Notes: generated from the letters alone by a model not told the origin. DNA of 64,000 bases from Staphylococcus kloosii (GCF_003019255.1 NZ_CP027846.1:124001-188000); one strand, 5' to 3'; shown: positions 8,453 to 17,035, counted from the stretch's first letter. Translations and numbers: made by a program.

Positions 8453-8683
8453 ATGATTATGCAATTATTAGGCTATAAAATGGAAAATGAAGAATTAGTC
8501 GCTACTGTGTTATCAGACAAAGAACATTTATTTAAATATACGTTTGATGTATCAACACCTGAATATGAAATATTAAACGTCTTAGAAGAGATTAATGAAC
8601 ATGTAGATAATGGTTTCCACCCATTAGGTTGCACTATTATTAAAAACTATGACTTCAGGGACGTGAAAGACTATTCGTTGTAA
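8453..8683 (+). CDS. small acidic protein of unknown function
   Basis: A 76-aa soluble protein rich in E/D, beginning MIMQLLGYKMENEEL, with NVLEEINEHVDNG in the middle and CTIIKNYDF near the end. I recognise no family. The ribosome binding site AAAGGTGA precedes two possible ATGs (8453 and 8459), and a GTG at 8447 is too close to it. It stands alone between divergent neighbours, behind its own promoter with a 7-1-7 operator, so it is probably under metal- or peroxide-responsive repression. No signal peptide or membrane segment is present. Confidence 0.75.
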   Translation: MIMQLLGYKMENEELVATVLSDKEHLFKYTFDVSTPEYEILNVLEEINEHVDNGFHPLGCTIIKNYDFRDVKDYSL

Positions 8684-8723
8684 ATATCAAACATCAAACC
8701 TGAAATGAGTACTTCTGTTACGT

Positions 8724-9146
8724 TTAATCTACAGTGTACTCATTTTTTAATTGCTCTTTTTGATAAATAGCCATCCCTGTGGTTAATGTTCTAAAACCAA
8801 CTCGCTTGTAAAAAGTCGTATATTTAGTCGTCGCAATCAAGTATACACATGATACATTGCCTATTTGTGCTACTAACTTTTCTACAATTTCCTTACCTAT
8901 CCCATACTTATGATAATTTTTATCTACCACTACATCATAAATGGCCGCATTATAAACACCATCAGACAATGCCCTGCCAAAACCAATAACCTTCTTATCA
9001 ACTTTTGCTATGATAACATGGGTGCTCGCTTTAAAAATGCAATTTATATTATCTTCATTATGACTTGTCCATCCATTAGAGTTATAAACTTCTTTCATAT
9101 TTTGAATATAGCTTGTATCAAAAGTGTATGTATAATCTACTTTCAC
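8724..9146 (-). CDS. GNAT-family N-acetyltransferase
   Basis: A 140-aa single-domain GNAT enzyme: acetyl-CoA binding motif A is seen as VVVDKNYHKYGIGKEIVEKL and the C-terminal beta-bulge as FYKRVGFRTL. The substrate is unknown. The open frame extends upstream to 9260, but the start is best placed at GTG 9146, eight nt after AAGGGG; the upstream part is hydrophobic and lacks GNAT features. Convergent with the small gene at 8453. Confidence 0.8.
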   Translation of the reverse strand: MKVDYTYTFDTSYIQNMKEVYNSNGWTSHNEDNINCIFKASTHVIIAKVDKKVIGFGRALSDGVYNAAIYDVVVDKNYHKYGIGKEIVEKLVAQIGNVSCVYLIATTKYTTFYKRVGFRTLTTGMAIYQKEQLKNEYTVD

Positions 9147-9266
9147 ATAAATCGCCCCTTTTTCACTTTGCTCAACTACTACCCTTATATAATAGTTAAA
9201 AACAAAAAAAGGAATAATCCTAGTAACTTCAAACTGTTTAGTTACTATATTATTCCTCATTAATAA

Positions 9267-9698
9267 TTATTGTGCATGCACTTCTAATGCTATATCAATA
9301 TTACCTTTAGTTGCTTTTGAATAAGGGCAATAATTATGCGCTTTTTCTACATATGCTTCTGCATCTTCTTGTGACATATTTTCTAATGTGACTGTTAAAG
9401 TTCCACCTAATTTAACACCATTGTCAGCTTCATCTACTATTAATTCAATAGTTGCTTCAACTTCTGGATTAGCATCTGTCACACCACTTTTTTGTAATAT
9501 TAAAGATAACGCACTATTAAAACAAGCGCTATAACCTGCTGCAAATAGTTGTTCTGGATTCGTTTCAGCTGTAGTAGCATTACCTCCCATTTCTTTTGGA
9601 GTAGCTAAGTTTTGCACAAACGTATTATCAGGGCTAAACACACGACCATCACGACCGCCATTACTAATCATATTTGTAGTATATAAAACTTTAGACAT
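9267..9698 (-). CDS. ohr: organic hydroperoxide resistance protein Ohr
   Basis: OsmC/Ohr-fold thiol peroxidase of 143 aa that reduces organic hydroperoxides using lipoyl thiols. The two catalytic cysteines are C59 (GYSACFNSAL) and C124 (HNYCPYSKAT), with the Ohr-typical N-terminus carrying GGRDGRV (R16, R19). Ohr rather than OsmC is supported by the short N-terminus and the NPEQLFAAGYSACF stretch. The gene stands alone; no ohrR lies nearby, but an OhrR-like operator precedes it. Confidence 0.93.
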   Translation of the reverse strand: MSKVLYTTNMISNGGRDGRVFSPDNTFVQNLATPKEMGGNATTAETNPEQLFAAGYSACFNSALSLILQKSGVTDANPEVEATIELIVDEADNGVKLGGTLTVTLENMSQEDAEAYVEKAHNYCPYSKATKGNIDIALEVHAQ

Positions 9699-9746
9699 CT
9701 ATATGCACCTCTATTTAGTTAAATACTTATCAGTATTTTTTGTTTA

Positions 9747-9778
9747 TCTCAATTAAATTAAGTACAATTCAATTGAGA
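9747..9778. promoter_or_regulatory. OhrR-like operator of ohr
   Basis: Half sites TCTCAATTAAATT and its mirror AATTCAATTGAGA agree at 12 of 13 positions around AAGTAC. The AATT-rich form resembles the B. subtilis ohrA operator. It lies about 50-80 bp upstream of the ohr start. Confidence 0.6.
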
Positions 9779-9830
9779 TTAATTCGATTATATAACTGTA
9801 TACTGTATTATTCAACTACCTTGCTTATAA

Positions 9831-9862
9831 AAAAGATGGTACCTTTCTTGGTACCATCTTTT
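9831..9862. terminator. terminator of mbcS
   Basis: AAAGATGGTACC and GGTACCATCTTT form a 12-bp perfect stem around a 6-nt loop, with T-tracts on both strands. It directly follows the mbcS stop codon. Confidence 0.85.
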
Positions 9863-9863
9863 G

Positions 9864-11444
9864 TTATTTATTATATTTTTCAATTTCTGCTGCACGTAAT
9901 TCTACACGTCTGATTTTACCAGAATTTGTCTTAGGTAAATCGTCAACAAATTCTATTTGACGCGGATATTTGTATGGCGCAACGTCTTGTTTAACGTAGT
10001 TTTGTAACTCTTTTACTAACGCATCATTTCCTTCTACATCGTCTTGTAAAATAACGAAAGCTTTAACTACGTTACCACGAATATCATCAGGGCTAGCTAC
10101 TACAGCACATTCTTTCACTGCAGGATGACCGATGAGTGAGTCTTCTACTTCGAATGGTCCAATTGTATATCCCGAACTAATAATAATGTCGTCACTTCTA
10201 CCTTGGAACCAGAAATAGCCATCTTCATCAATACGTGCACGATCTCCTGTTACGTAAAATTCTCCACGTTTGGAGTCTGCAGTACGTTCTTCATCTTTAT
10301 AATAACCTTTGAAAAGTGCTGGTGAGTCTAACCAGACAGCAATATCACCTGTTACACCCGGTTCAACTTCATTACCATCTTCATCGATGATCGCAACTTG
10401 ATCGCCTAAAATAGCTTTCCCCATTGATCCTGGACGCGTTTCGGCATCTTTAAGCGAACCAATAAGTAGCGTATTTTCTGTTTGACCATAGCCATCTCTA
10501 ACAGTTAAATCAAAGTTTTGTTGAAATTTTTCTATTACTTCTTGATTTAAAGGTTCTCCTGCAGAAACTGCACTATGAAGATGAGATAAATCATAATCTT
10601 TCAAATTAGGTAATTTAGCCATTAAGCGATATTCTGTCGGTGTACAACATAGCACGTTAACTTCATATCTTTGTAATAGTTCCAAATATTTTTTAGCATC
10701 AAATTTACCTTGGTAAACTAACGCTTTAGCACCTGAACCCATAATAGATAGGTATGGACTCCAAATCCATTTTTGCCATCCTGGTGCCGCTGTAGCCCAT
10801 GCTGTGTCACCTTCATTAACGCTTAACCAATATTTAGGTGCGGTTTGCATATGTGCATAACCCCAACCATGCGTATGAACTACGGCTTTAGGTTTAGCAG
10901 TCGTACCTGAAGTATAAGATAATAAAGCAACATCGTCTCTATGCGTTGCGACGATATCTAATTCATCGCTTACTTGTTGTTGTTCATCTTCAATATTAAT
11001 CCAATCGTCTTCATGTCCACCGACGATAAATTTCGTTAAGTTATCATATTCTGCTATACCTTTAAATTCATTAATGCCTTCATTAATTACTACTACAGCA
11101 GCTACATCGCCATGTGTAATTCTATGTTGTAAGTCTTTCGTTCTGAGCATTTCAGAACTAGGAATAATGACTAATCCTAATTTTAATGCAGCAGTATAAA
11201 TTTCATACGTAATAATGCTACGAGGCATCATTATGAGTACTTTGTCCCCTTTTTGTAACCCATGATTAGAAAATACATGCCCAATTTTATTAGCATTTTT
11301 TATTAAATTGGCATATGTAATACTATCCGTATTACCCGCTTCATCTTCATAAGCTATCGCCTGTTTCGACGTATCAACGGCATATTTTTCAATTTCTTCA
11401 ACAATATTATACCGTTCTGGTGCAACTAAATCTGATTTCTTCAT
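9864..11444 (-). CDS. mbcS: acyl-CoA synthetase (branched-chain carboxylic acids), MbcS-like
   Basis: A 526-aa AMP-forming acyl/aryl-CoA synthetase. Domains: large N-terminal domain with the P-loop-like motif LLSYTSGTTAKPKAV (about 175-187), adenylate motif DGYGQTEN near 320, hinge at YVTGDRARID, and the C-terminal catalytic lysine K510 in KTNSGKIRR. Overall it resembles the staphylococcal synthetase MbcS, which activates exogenous isobutyrate and 2-methylbutyrate for branched-chain fatty acid synthesis. Divergent from panE across a 280-bp promoter region. An acetyl-CoA synthetase role is the main alternative; medium-chain acyl-CoA ligases are also close. Confidence 0.75.
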   Translation of the reverse strand: MKKSDLVAPERYNIVEEIEKYAVDTSKQAIAYEDEAGNTDSITYANLIKNANKIGHVFSNHGLQKGDKVLIMMPRSIITYEIYTAALKLGLVIIPSSEMLRTKDLQHRITHGDVAAVVVINEGINEFKGIAEYDNLTKFIVGGHEDDWINIEDEQQQVSDELDIVATHRDDVALLSYTSGTTAKPKAVVHTHGWGYAHMQTAPKYWLSVNEGDTAWATAAPGWQKWIWSPYLSIMGSGAKALVYQGKFDAKKYLELLQRYEVNVLCCTPTEYRLMAKLPNLKDYDLSHLHSAVSAGEPLNQEVIEKFQQNFDLTVRDGYGQTENTLLIGSLKDAETRPGSMGKAILGDQVAIIDEDGNEVEPGVTGDIAVWLDSPALFKGYYKDEERTADSKRGEFYVTGDRARIDEDGYFWFQGRSDDIIISSGYTIGPFEVEDSLIGHPAVKECAVVASPDDIRGNVVKAFVILQDDVEGNDALVKELQNYVKQDVAPYKYPRQIEFVDDLPKTNSGKIRRVELRAAEIEKYNK

Positions 11445-11722
11445 AATTACTCTCCTTTTGAAATTAAAATATTCATAATATCTTATTTTAATATCATCTT
11501 AAACATGAACATACTACCTTAACTTTTAATCATACGTCTAAATTGTACGCCTATTTCAGTAATTTGATAAGTAAAAAGTCTGATAATTGCAAATTTATAT
11601 AGATAAAGTGATAAAATAATTGTATATAGCAAAATATATAAGGCTAAAAATTTATATAGCGAGTTATTTATTAGTCTTATGCCAAGAAATAACAATTCAT
11701 TTTTCGATAAGGACGTGTTTTC

Positions 11723-12661
11723 ATGTATAATATTGCAATCGCTGGTGCCGGTGCTATGGGCGGTCGCATCGGAACACAAATTAAAGAGGCAGGATACAAT
11801 GTAACGCTCATTGACTATTGGGACGAACATATTAACAAAATTAATGATGCAGGCCTAGAAATTAAAACTGAAACATCAACTTATAATGTCAATATCACTG
11901 CTAAAAAGCCATCTGAAGTAAATGAACAGTATGATTTAATTATTATTTTGACTAAAGCAATGGATTCTTCAGCAATGATTAATGCATTATATGACAGAAA
12001 TGCAATCAAAGAATCAACAGCGATATTAACTATGATGAACGGTTTAGGACATGACGAGCGTTTTGCAGAAGTAGTACCAAAATCTCAAATATTTTTAGCT
12101 GTTACAATGTGGACTGCTGGATTAAGAGGTCCAGGACAACTTTTATTAGAAGGTTCAGGCACAATAGAATTACAACGCGCCGATGGAGAAGCCGATAATC
12201 GAACTGAAGAAATAAATAACATATTTAATGAGGCGGGGTTGAATTCAGTTATCAGTGATAATGTCTTTATTTCTATATGGTCAAAGGCGACTTTAAACAG
12301 TGTGCTTAATCCGTTATGTACTATCTTAGATAAGCGCATTGGCGAGTTAGGTGCATACGATCAAGCTAGAGCTATGATTCAACCATTAATAGAAGAAATA
12401 GTATCTGTAGCTAATGCGCGTAACGTTGCCATCAACACAGCAGACATGATTCACAAGATAGAAGCTGCCTATCCCGAATCTACACAAGGTTTACACTATC
12501 CTTCAATGCATCAAGATCTGCACAAAGGCCGTTTGACAGAAATTGATTTCCTTAACGGGCAAATTGCTAAATATGGTAAAGACCTGAATATCCCTACGCC
12601 ACTAAACGAAATGTTAACTCATCAAGTTCACGAATTAGAACTTGATTATGTTAAAAATTAA
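11723..12661 (+). CDS. panE: 2-dehydropantoate 2-reductase (ketopantoate reductase)
   Basis: A 312-aa NADPH-dependent enzyme that reduces 2-dehydropantoate to pantoate on the way to coenzyme A. The Rossmann motif is GAGAMG (8-13), the catalytic lysine is in ILTKAMDS, and the C-terminal helical domain carries SIWSKATLNSVLNPL. Staphylococci often carry two such genes; this copy is not next to panBC, so it may be the second paralogue or act on another 2-oxoacid. The position opposite mbcS recalls the S. aureus arrangement. Confidence 0.85.
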   Translation: MYNIAIAGAGAMGGRIGTQIKEAGYNVTLIDYWDEHINKINDAGLEIKTETSTYNVNITAKKPSEVNEQYDLIIILTKAMDSSAMINALYDRNAIKESTAILTMMNGLGHDERFAEVVPKSQIFLAVTMWTAGLRGPGQLLLEGSGTIELQRADGEADNRTEEINNIFNEAGLNSVISDNVFISIWSKATLNSVLNPLCTILDKRIGELGAYDQARAMIQPLIEEIVSVANARNVAINTADMIHKIEAAYPESTQGLHYPSMHQDLHKGRLTEIDFLNGQIAKYGKDLNIPTPLNEMLTHQVHELELDYVKN

Positions 12662-12684
12662 GATTTTATATGTTATGTAACAAT

Positions 12685-12726
12685 AAAGCTCACAGCTAAT
12701 TATATGTATTAGCTGTGAGCTTTTTT
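12685..12726. terminator. bidirectional terminator between panE and the PH-domain gene
   Basis: AAAGCTCACAGCTAAT and ATTAGCTGTGAGCTTT form a perfect 16-bp stem with T6 on the plus strand. Confidence 0.9.
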
Positions 12727-12735
12727 AATCATTTT

Positions 12736-13062
12736 CTAGTTCATTTGTTGTTGTACAAAAGACGTGAAGGTTTCTACGTCGCCTTTTTCTATGTTTTTAA
12801 TTGGAAAGTCCCCTATTTCAAAACTTAAATTGATAACTTGTTCATCATGAGAAATAGATTTAATTTCGTTATAGCCAATATTTCTATAATAAAATTGTCC
12901 ATCCATATCAACATTTAATATTAATCTTTCATTAGTTGCTATGTAAGCTCCTTTATATAAACGTTGTTCACCTTTAACGTTATATTCTATATCTCCAAGT
13001 ACAGATGGTCCTTTCTTCTCAGTTGGAAATAAATCGTTTGGATTTACATTATCTAAAATCAT
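12736..13062 (-). CDS. YokE-like PH-domain protein
   Basis: A 108-aa cytoplasmic protein consisting of one bacterial PH-like domain: GAYIATNERLILNV, FYYRNIGYNEIKSIS and a C-terminal helix VETFTSFVQQQM give the seven-strand plus helix pattern. Such proteins are common single genes in staphylococci and bacilli, with unknown ligands. Preceded by AAAGGTGAGGAT. Another PH/GRAM-type protein lies at 60344 in this window but the two are not close in sequence. Confidence 0.75.
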   Translation of the reverse strand: MILDNVNPNDLFPTEKKGPSVLGDIEYNVKGEQRLYKGAYIATNERLILNVDMDGQFYYRNIGYNEIKSISHDEQVINLSFEIGDFPIKNIEKGDVETFTSFVQQQMN

Positions 13063-13206
13063 CTTATCCTCACCTTTGTTCTTTTTCTATTTACTATGTC
13101 GTCTTACTAAATTACCACTTTATTAATACTTAATAACATTGTGTATTATAGATATAAAATTGTCTATTAAGAACAACTATATTTAACTAATAAATTCAGT
13201 AAATAA

Positions 13207-13239
13207 AAAACGTACAAATCCCTATAATTTGTACGTTTT
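13207..13239. terminator. terminator of the sugar porter gene
   Basis: AAAACGTACAAAT and ATTTGTACGTTTT form a 13-bp perfect stem around CCCTATA, with T-rich flanks. Confidence 0.9.
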
Positions 13240-13244
13240 AAATA

Positions 13245-14603
13245 TTATGATAAACTTTTCATTTCTTCAGGTTTAGCGCCAGTTCTTTCTCTTAAGTCAT
13301 ATTCAATTTCTTCTAAACTACGACCTCTAGTTTCTGGTAAGAATTTAATAACAAAGATCATAGCTAAAACGCCGATAACTGCGAATATTAAGAAAACCCA
13401 TTCTGTACTTAATGCACTATTAAGCATTGGGAATAACTGCGCAACAATGATTGTACCAACATTTAGTACTAATGTTGCTACACCAGTAGCCGCACCACGT
13501 GCACGCATTGGGAACATTTCAGGTAACATAACCCATAAAATTGGACCCCAAGTTAAACCAAAGAATACGATAAATAGTGATAAACAAATGATAATAATCC
13601 ATGAAGATGAAGTAATACCAATTGTCCAAATAAGGACTGCCATAATTACTAATGAAGCGACCATCCCGATGTTACCAGTCACAAGCATTTTCTTACGTCC
13701 TACTTTATCTACTACAAATACCGCTACTACTGTAACAAGCACGTTAATCAAGCCAATACCAACTGTACCTAAGATTGAAGTTGCTTCACCTAAACCAGCT
13801 TTGTTTAAAATTGTTGGTGCATAGAAAATAATCGCATTAATACCTACGATTTGTTGGAATAAAGCAAACACACAACCAATGATTAATGTTGGTCTAATCC
13901 ATGGAGATTTTAAAATCGTCCATGTTGATTCAGAAATAGCTGAGATTTCTTTCATTTCTTTAATTTCTTTATCTATTTCTTTCTCATCAAATGTAATTTT
14001 CATTACTTTTCTTGCAGCATTTTCGCCTTTGTGCTCTAACAACCATCTTGGACTTTCAGGCATAAACGCAATACCTACTAATAAAATAACTGAAGGTACT
14101 ACTGCTAAACCAACCATCCAACGCCAAGCTTCCATGTCAGCAAAAGCATAGTTAACTAAGTAAGCTGCTAAAATACCAATCGTAATCATCAATTGGTTAA
14201 GTGAGCCAAGAGAACCGCGGAATTCTGTAGGTGCCATTTCAGATAAGTATACCGGTACAGTAGCCATTGAACCACCTACTGCTAAACCAATAATGAAACG
14301 TCCTAATATTAACATTTCAATGTTTTGTGCAAATGATAATAACAGTGTACCAATGATAAATACAATCGCAATTATCAATACAAGACGTCTTCTCCCTATT
14401 TTATCGGATAATGGACCACTACCGCCAGCACCGATTATTGCGCCAAATAGCATCGATGATACGACTAAACCTTTCATAGATTCACTTAAAGGAATATCAT
14501 GGTGGATAAATAATAGCGCACCAGAAATAACACCATTATCATAACCATATAATAATCCGCCTAAAGCTCCCAAAATAAAAATTAAATATTTGTTTGCATT
14601 CAC
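13245..14603 (-). CDS. MFS sugar porter (XylE/AraE/IolT type proton symporter)
   Basis: A 452-aa protein with twelve transmembrane helices and the sugar porter signatures: GYDNGVISGAL in helix 1, DKIGRRRLVL in loop 2-3, PESPRWLLEHKG before the central loop, DKVGRKKML in loop 8-9 and PETRGRSLEEIE at the end. QQIVGINAIIFYAP in helix 7 is the sugar-binding element. The substrate could be xylose, arabinose, myo-inositol or glucose; there is no enzyme gene next to it to decide. A cre-like site lies upstream at 14648, consistent with catabolite control. Confidence 0.9.
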   Translation of the reverse strand: MNANKYLIFILGALGGLLYGYDNGVISGALLFIHHDIPLSESMKGLVVSSMLFGAIIGAGGSGPLSDKIGRRRLVLIIAIVFIIGTLLLSFAQNIEMLILGRFIIGLAVGGSMATVPVYLSEMAPTEFRGSLGSLNQLMITIGILAAYLVNYAFADMEAWRWMVGLAVVPSVILLVGIAFMPESPRWLLEHKGENAARKVMKITFDEKEIDKEIKEMKEISAISESTWTILKSPWIRPTLIIGCVFALFQQIVGINAIIFYAPTILNKAGLGEATSILGTVGIGLINVLVTVVAVFVVDKVGRKKMLVTGNIGMVASLVIMAVLIWTIGITSSSWIIIICLSLFIVFFGLTWGPILWVMLPEMFPMRARGAATGVATLVLNVGTIIVAQLFPMLNSALSTEWVFLIFAVIGVLAMIFVIKFLPETRGRSLEEIEYDLRERTGAKPEEMKSLS

Positions 14604-14647
14604 TTAATATCATCCCTTTCATAATTAAGGTTATTATAATCTAAAAA

Positions 14648-14660
14648 TGAAAGCGTTTCA
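14648..14660 (-). promoter_or_regulatory. cre-like site of the sugar porter gene
   Basis: TGAAAGCGTTTCA is a perfect inverted repeat around GCG and a good partial match to CcpA sites. It lies 45 bp upstream of the start codon. Confidence 0.55.
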
Positions 14661-14784
14661 ATTTATATTTTAATAAAATTCACAAACAATTATAATAAAA
14701 AAGGAATTTGAAAAGCTTATAATTGAATGAGAGTCAATTTTTACAGTAGCAAAATTTTCACTTCTAGTATGAATTAATACAAAA

Positions 14785-14818
14785 AATTCTTATTCACATG
14801 TCGTTATGAATAAGAATT
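14785..14818 (-). terminator. terminator after the small membrane protein gene
   Basis: AATTCTTATTCA and TGAATAAGAATT pair perfectly; the minus strand continues with TTTTTTGTATT. Confidence 0.85.
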
Positions 14819-14848
14819 ATTAATAAAATATAAAGTTATGTTATACAA

Positions 14849-15022
14849 TTATTCTTCATCTCTATCAGCGAAATGGATGAAAAAACCACTTATGATTGCC
14901 ACAGGTATTCCTATAAATGGGGTGAACATGACACTAAACACACATGCGAAAATAATGCTAAACAATAGAGCGATAAATCCTGATTGTCGTTCTTTTTCAA
15001 TTCTGTCACGTGAAATTTTCAC
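14849..15022 (-). CDS. small membrane protein with TPF-GIP motif
   Basis: About 57 aa: a charged N-terminus (KISRDRIEKERQSG), then two hydrophobic segments joined by MFTPFIGIPVAIISG, ending in FADRDEE. The best start is GTG 15022 after AAGGGTGTG; an upstream TTG at 15043 lacks a ribosome binding site. The motif recurs in the protein at 63577 (MTPFLGIPLGILAG), so both belong to one small family that I cannot name. It follows the VOC gene at 15033 closely and is probably in the same transcript as 15033 and 15438. Confidence 0.65.
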   Translation of the reverse strand: MKISRDRIEKERQSGFIALLFSIIFACVFSVMFTPFIGIPVAIISGFFIHFADRDEE

Positions 15023-15032
15023 CACACCCTTA

Positions 15033-15416
15033 TCATTGTTCAATTAATTGAATTAAATTGCCACAAGTATCATCAAATATAGCCAGTTTAATTTCTCCCA
15101 TAGCCTGTGGTTCTTGTGTGAAACGGACACCTCGCGCTTTTAACGACTCATACTCTTCTTCTAGATTATCAGTGGCAAACATTGTAGCGGGTATACCTTC
15201 ATCAAAAAGTCGAGTTTGGTAATCTTTAGCAATAGGATTATCATTTGGCTCTAATACAATTTCCACTGGATTGGCAGAGTTACTCTCTTTTACAGTTAGC
15301 CATTTAGGACCACCCATATCTATATTATGTTTAAGTTCGAAACCTAATATTTTAGTATAAAATTGTTGGGCTTGTTCTTGATCTTTAACAAATATACTCG
15401 TTGCTACTATTTTCAT
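15033..15416 (-). CDS. VOC-family (glyoxalase/bleomycin resistance-like) protein
   Basis: A 127-aa protein with paired beta-alpha-beta-beta-beta modules: FVKDQEQAQQFYTKILGFEL opens module 1 and LEEEYESLKARGV with IFDDTCGNLIQLIEQ closes module 2. The usual metal-binding glutamate may be in VEIVLEP. Reactions in this superfamily range from isomerisation to thiol transfer, and nothing here picks one. It lies 21 nt after the SRPBCC gene at 15438, suggesting a two- or three-gene operon. Confidence 0.8.
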   Translation of the reverse strand: MKIVATSIFVKDQEQAQQFYTKILGFELKHNIDMGGPKWLTVKESNSANPVEIVLEPNDNPIAKDYQTRLFDEGIPATMFATDNLEEEYESLKARGVRFTQEPQAMGEIKLAIFDDTCGNLIQLIEQ

Positions 15417-15437
15417 TGTTTAAACACCACCAAAAAT

Positions 15438-15842
15438 TTATTGTAGTCCCGCTCTAATTTGCACACCATGTTCTATATAAGCTTTTAGACAACTTAACAT
15501 ATAAACCCAACCTTCTTTTTGACCGAGAATACGTTCAACTTCGGAAGGATCAAACGAACTTTCTTTTGTCGTTACTAAAGTTTTATCATCATACGATTCA
15601 AAGTTGATTGTCACCGTTTTATCCCCCCACTGAAATTCAATGTTTTCATTAGGCGTCACTTCTTTAACTTTAATTTCAACTTCTGCATCATATTCATCAT
15701 AACGTAACACTATATTTTTACCTGTTTCCCAACGTTTTGAACTTGATGAAAACCAAAATCCCCCAATTTCTTTAGGATCTACAAATGCTTCAAATACCGT
15801 TGAAGCTGGTGCTGTAATTTCCATTTTAGTAATAATATCCAT
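15438..15842 (-). CDS. SRPBCC (AHSA1-type) domain protein
   Basis: A 134-aa START-like fold protein of the Aha1/YndB type: EITAPASTVFEAFVDPKEIGGFW at the start, FQWGDKTVTINFE in the middle and EGWVYMLSCLKAYIEHG forming the long C-terminal helix. It probably binds a hydrophobic ligand in the helix-grip cavity. Pairing with a VOC gene is a frequent arrangement in Firmicutes and Actinobacteria, but the joint function is unknown. Confidence 0.8.
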   Translation of the reverse strand: MDIITKMEITAPASTVFEAFVDPKEIGGFWFSSSSKRWETGKNIVLRYDEYDAEVEIKVKEVTPNENIEFQWGDKTVTINFESYDDKTLVTTKESSFDPSEVERILGQKEGWVYMLSCLKAYIEHGVQIRAGLQ

Positions 15843-15980
15843 ATGTAATTCCCCTTCTCTATCTAATCATATGTTTAATTATTGCCCTCAACAATATACT
15901 TTAAACTTAAAGTAGTTATAGTATGCTTTTTACTATTTCTCTATTATACTTTATAAAAATAGTCTTTTGAGGTGAAAATA

Positions 15981-16358
15981 ATGTTAGATAGATTAGATGA
16001 AGTAATGATATATGTATATAATCATGATAAAGCGATTGATTTTTGGACAACACACCTTTCTTTCACTGTTGTAGAAGATACAACTGAAATGGAAATGCGC
16101 GCTGTTAAATTAGCACCATCAGAAGATGCACAAACTTTAATTGTGTTACAAGATAAAGCAAAAGTAGACGCCATGGATATGGGTGTCAGTACGGCTACAC
16201 CATCTTTAATCTTTGCCACTACAAATTTCGATTCGTTACGTGAATCACTTCAACAAAGCGGAATTGAAACAGGTGAAGTCATGACATTACCTATGGGTAG
16301 AGTATTTAACTTTGCTGATCCAGAACAAAATCACTTTGCTGTAAAAGAAGTACAATAA
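15981..16358 (+). CDS. VOC-family protein
   Basis: A 125-aa glyoxalase-fold protein: MLDRLDEVMIYVYNHDKAIDFW opens module 1; MRAVKLAPSEDAQTLIVLQ follows; FNFADPEQNHFAVKEVQ closes module 2 with a possible metal ligand in HFAV. The start is ATG 15981, six nt after GAGGTG; an in-frame GTG at 15972 is part of the ribosome binding site. Divergent from the SRPBCC gene, so regulation may be shared across 15843-15980. Confidence 0.8.
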   Translation: MLDRLDEVMIYVYNHDKAIDFWTTHLSFTVVEDTTEMEMRAVKLAPSEDAQTLIVLQDKAKVDAMDMGVSTATPSLIFATTNFDSLRESLQQSGIETGEVMTLPMGRVFNFADPEQNHFAVKEVQ

Positions 16359-16362
16359 TAAC

Positions 16363-16394
16363 AAGACCTCCCGTTTTAGACTACGGGAGGTCTT
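16363..16394 (+). terminator. terminator of the VOC gene at 15981
   Basis: AAGACCTCCCG and CGGGAGGTCTT form a perfect 11-bp GC-rich stem with a 10-nt loop. The T-tract after it is short. Confidence 0.75.
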
Positions 16395-16411
16395 ATGTTT
16401 ATTCTAATTCA

Positions 16412-16585
16412 CTATATTAATGCGTTTATAATTAATCCGACAATATCGACTACACCAAAAATTAAAAATACGGTACCTAAACTAAAAAAGCTTTGTCTTC
16501 TTCCTAAACGATGACGAGAGGTTCTTTTACCTAACACTAAGAACACAATACCTACGATAATTAATAATATTGCTACAATCCACAT
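16412..16585 (-). CDS. small two-helix membrane protein
   Basis: A 57-aa protein opening MWIVAILLIIVGIVFLVLGKR, with a basic middle (TSRHRLGRRQS) and a second hydrophobic helix (SLGTVFLIFGVVDIVGLII). The ribosome binding site AAGGAGAGG is well placed before ATG 16585. No family is recognised; such short staphylococcal membrane proteins are often uncharacterised. Confidence 0.75.
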   Translation of the reverse strand: MWIVAILLIIVGIVFLVLGKRTSRHRLGRRQSFFSLGTVFLIFGVVDIVGLIINALI

Positions 16586-16684
16586 ATCGATTCCTCTCCT
16601 TATTTTAATAATACCGGCTATAAAGTCTCATTATATAAATACCCTGTTCATACTATTCATAACTTATATAACTAAGCCTCATCT

Positions 16685-16870
16685 CTATTTATCGCGCTTT
16701 TTAAGTTTATGTTGTTCGTACAAAAAAGAACCATAATTGCCAAAAAATGCTATTAAAGCCATAATTGATGCCCCTAAAATGACTTTTGTACCACTAATAG
16801 CTATAAATATTATGAAAATGATTATTGCAATGAGTAAACTTTTCACAATAGATTTTATGTGTAATTTCAT
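16685..16870 (-). CDS. small two-helix membrane protein
   Basis: A 61-aa protein with helix 1 at about residues 9-28 (SLLIAIIIFIIFIAISG), helix 2 at 31-48 (VILGASIMALIAFFGNYG) and a basic tail HKLKKRDK. Preceded by GAGGGGAAG. Function unknown. It follows no other minus-strand gene closely and probably has its own promoter in the AT-rich stretch 16871-17030. Confidence 0.7.
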   Translation of the reverse strand: MKLHIKSIVKSLLIAIIIFIIFIAISGTKVILGASIMALIAFFGNYGSFLYEQHKLKKRDK

Positions 16871-17035
16871 ATTACAAAACTTCCCCTCAACGAAGATATC
16901 AATAATACCGCTTAATTCTCTTCTTAAATACGACGCATTTTTCTCTTATTTTTAAAATTCCCTTTGCACTAGAATTTATACATATTTTCACAAAGTATAT
17001 TGATATAATAAGTCATCATTTAAATAAGTTATGCA

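Noticed and set aside
8910..9263. Plus-strand open frame of 117 codons
   Set aside because: It lies opposite the GNAT gene at 8724, which has clear family motifs; the frame has no recognisable motif.
11519..11830. Minus-strand open frame of 103 codons between mbcS and panE
   Set aside because: It overlaps the panE start and its promoter, has no ribosome binding site and codes for low-complexity hydrophobic sequence.
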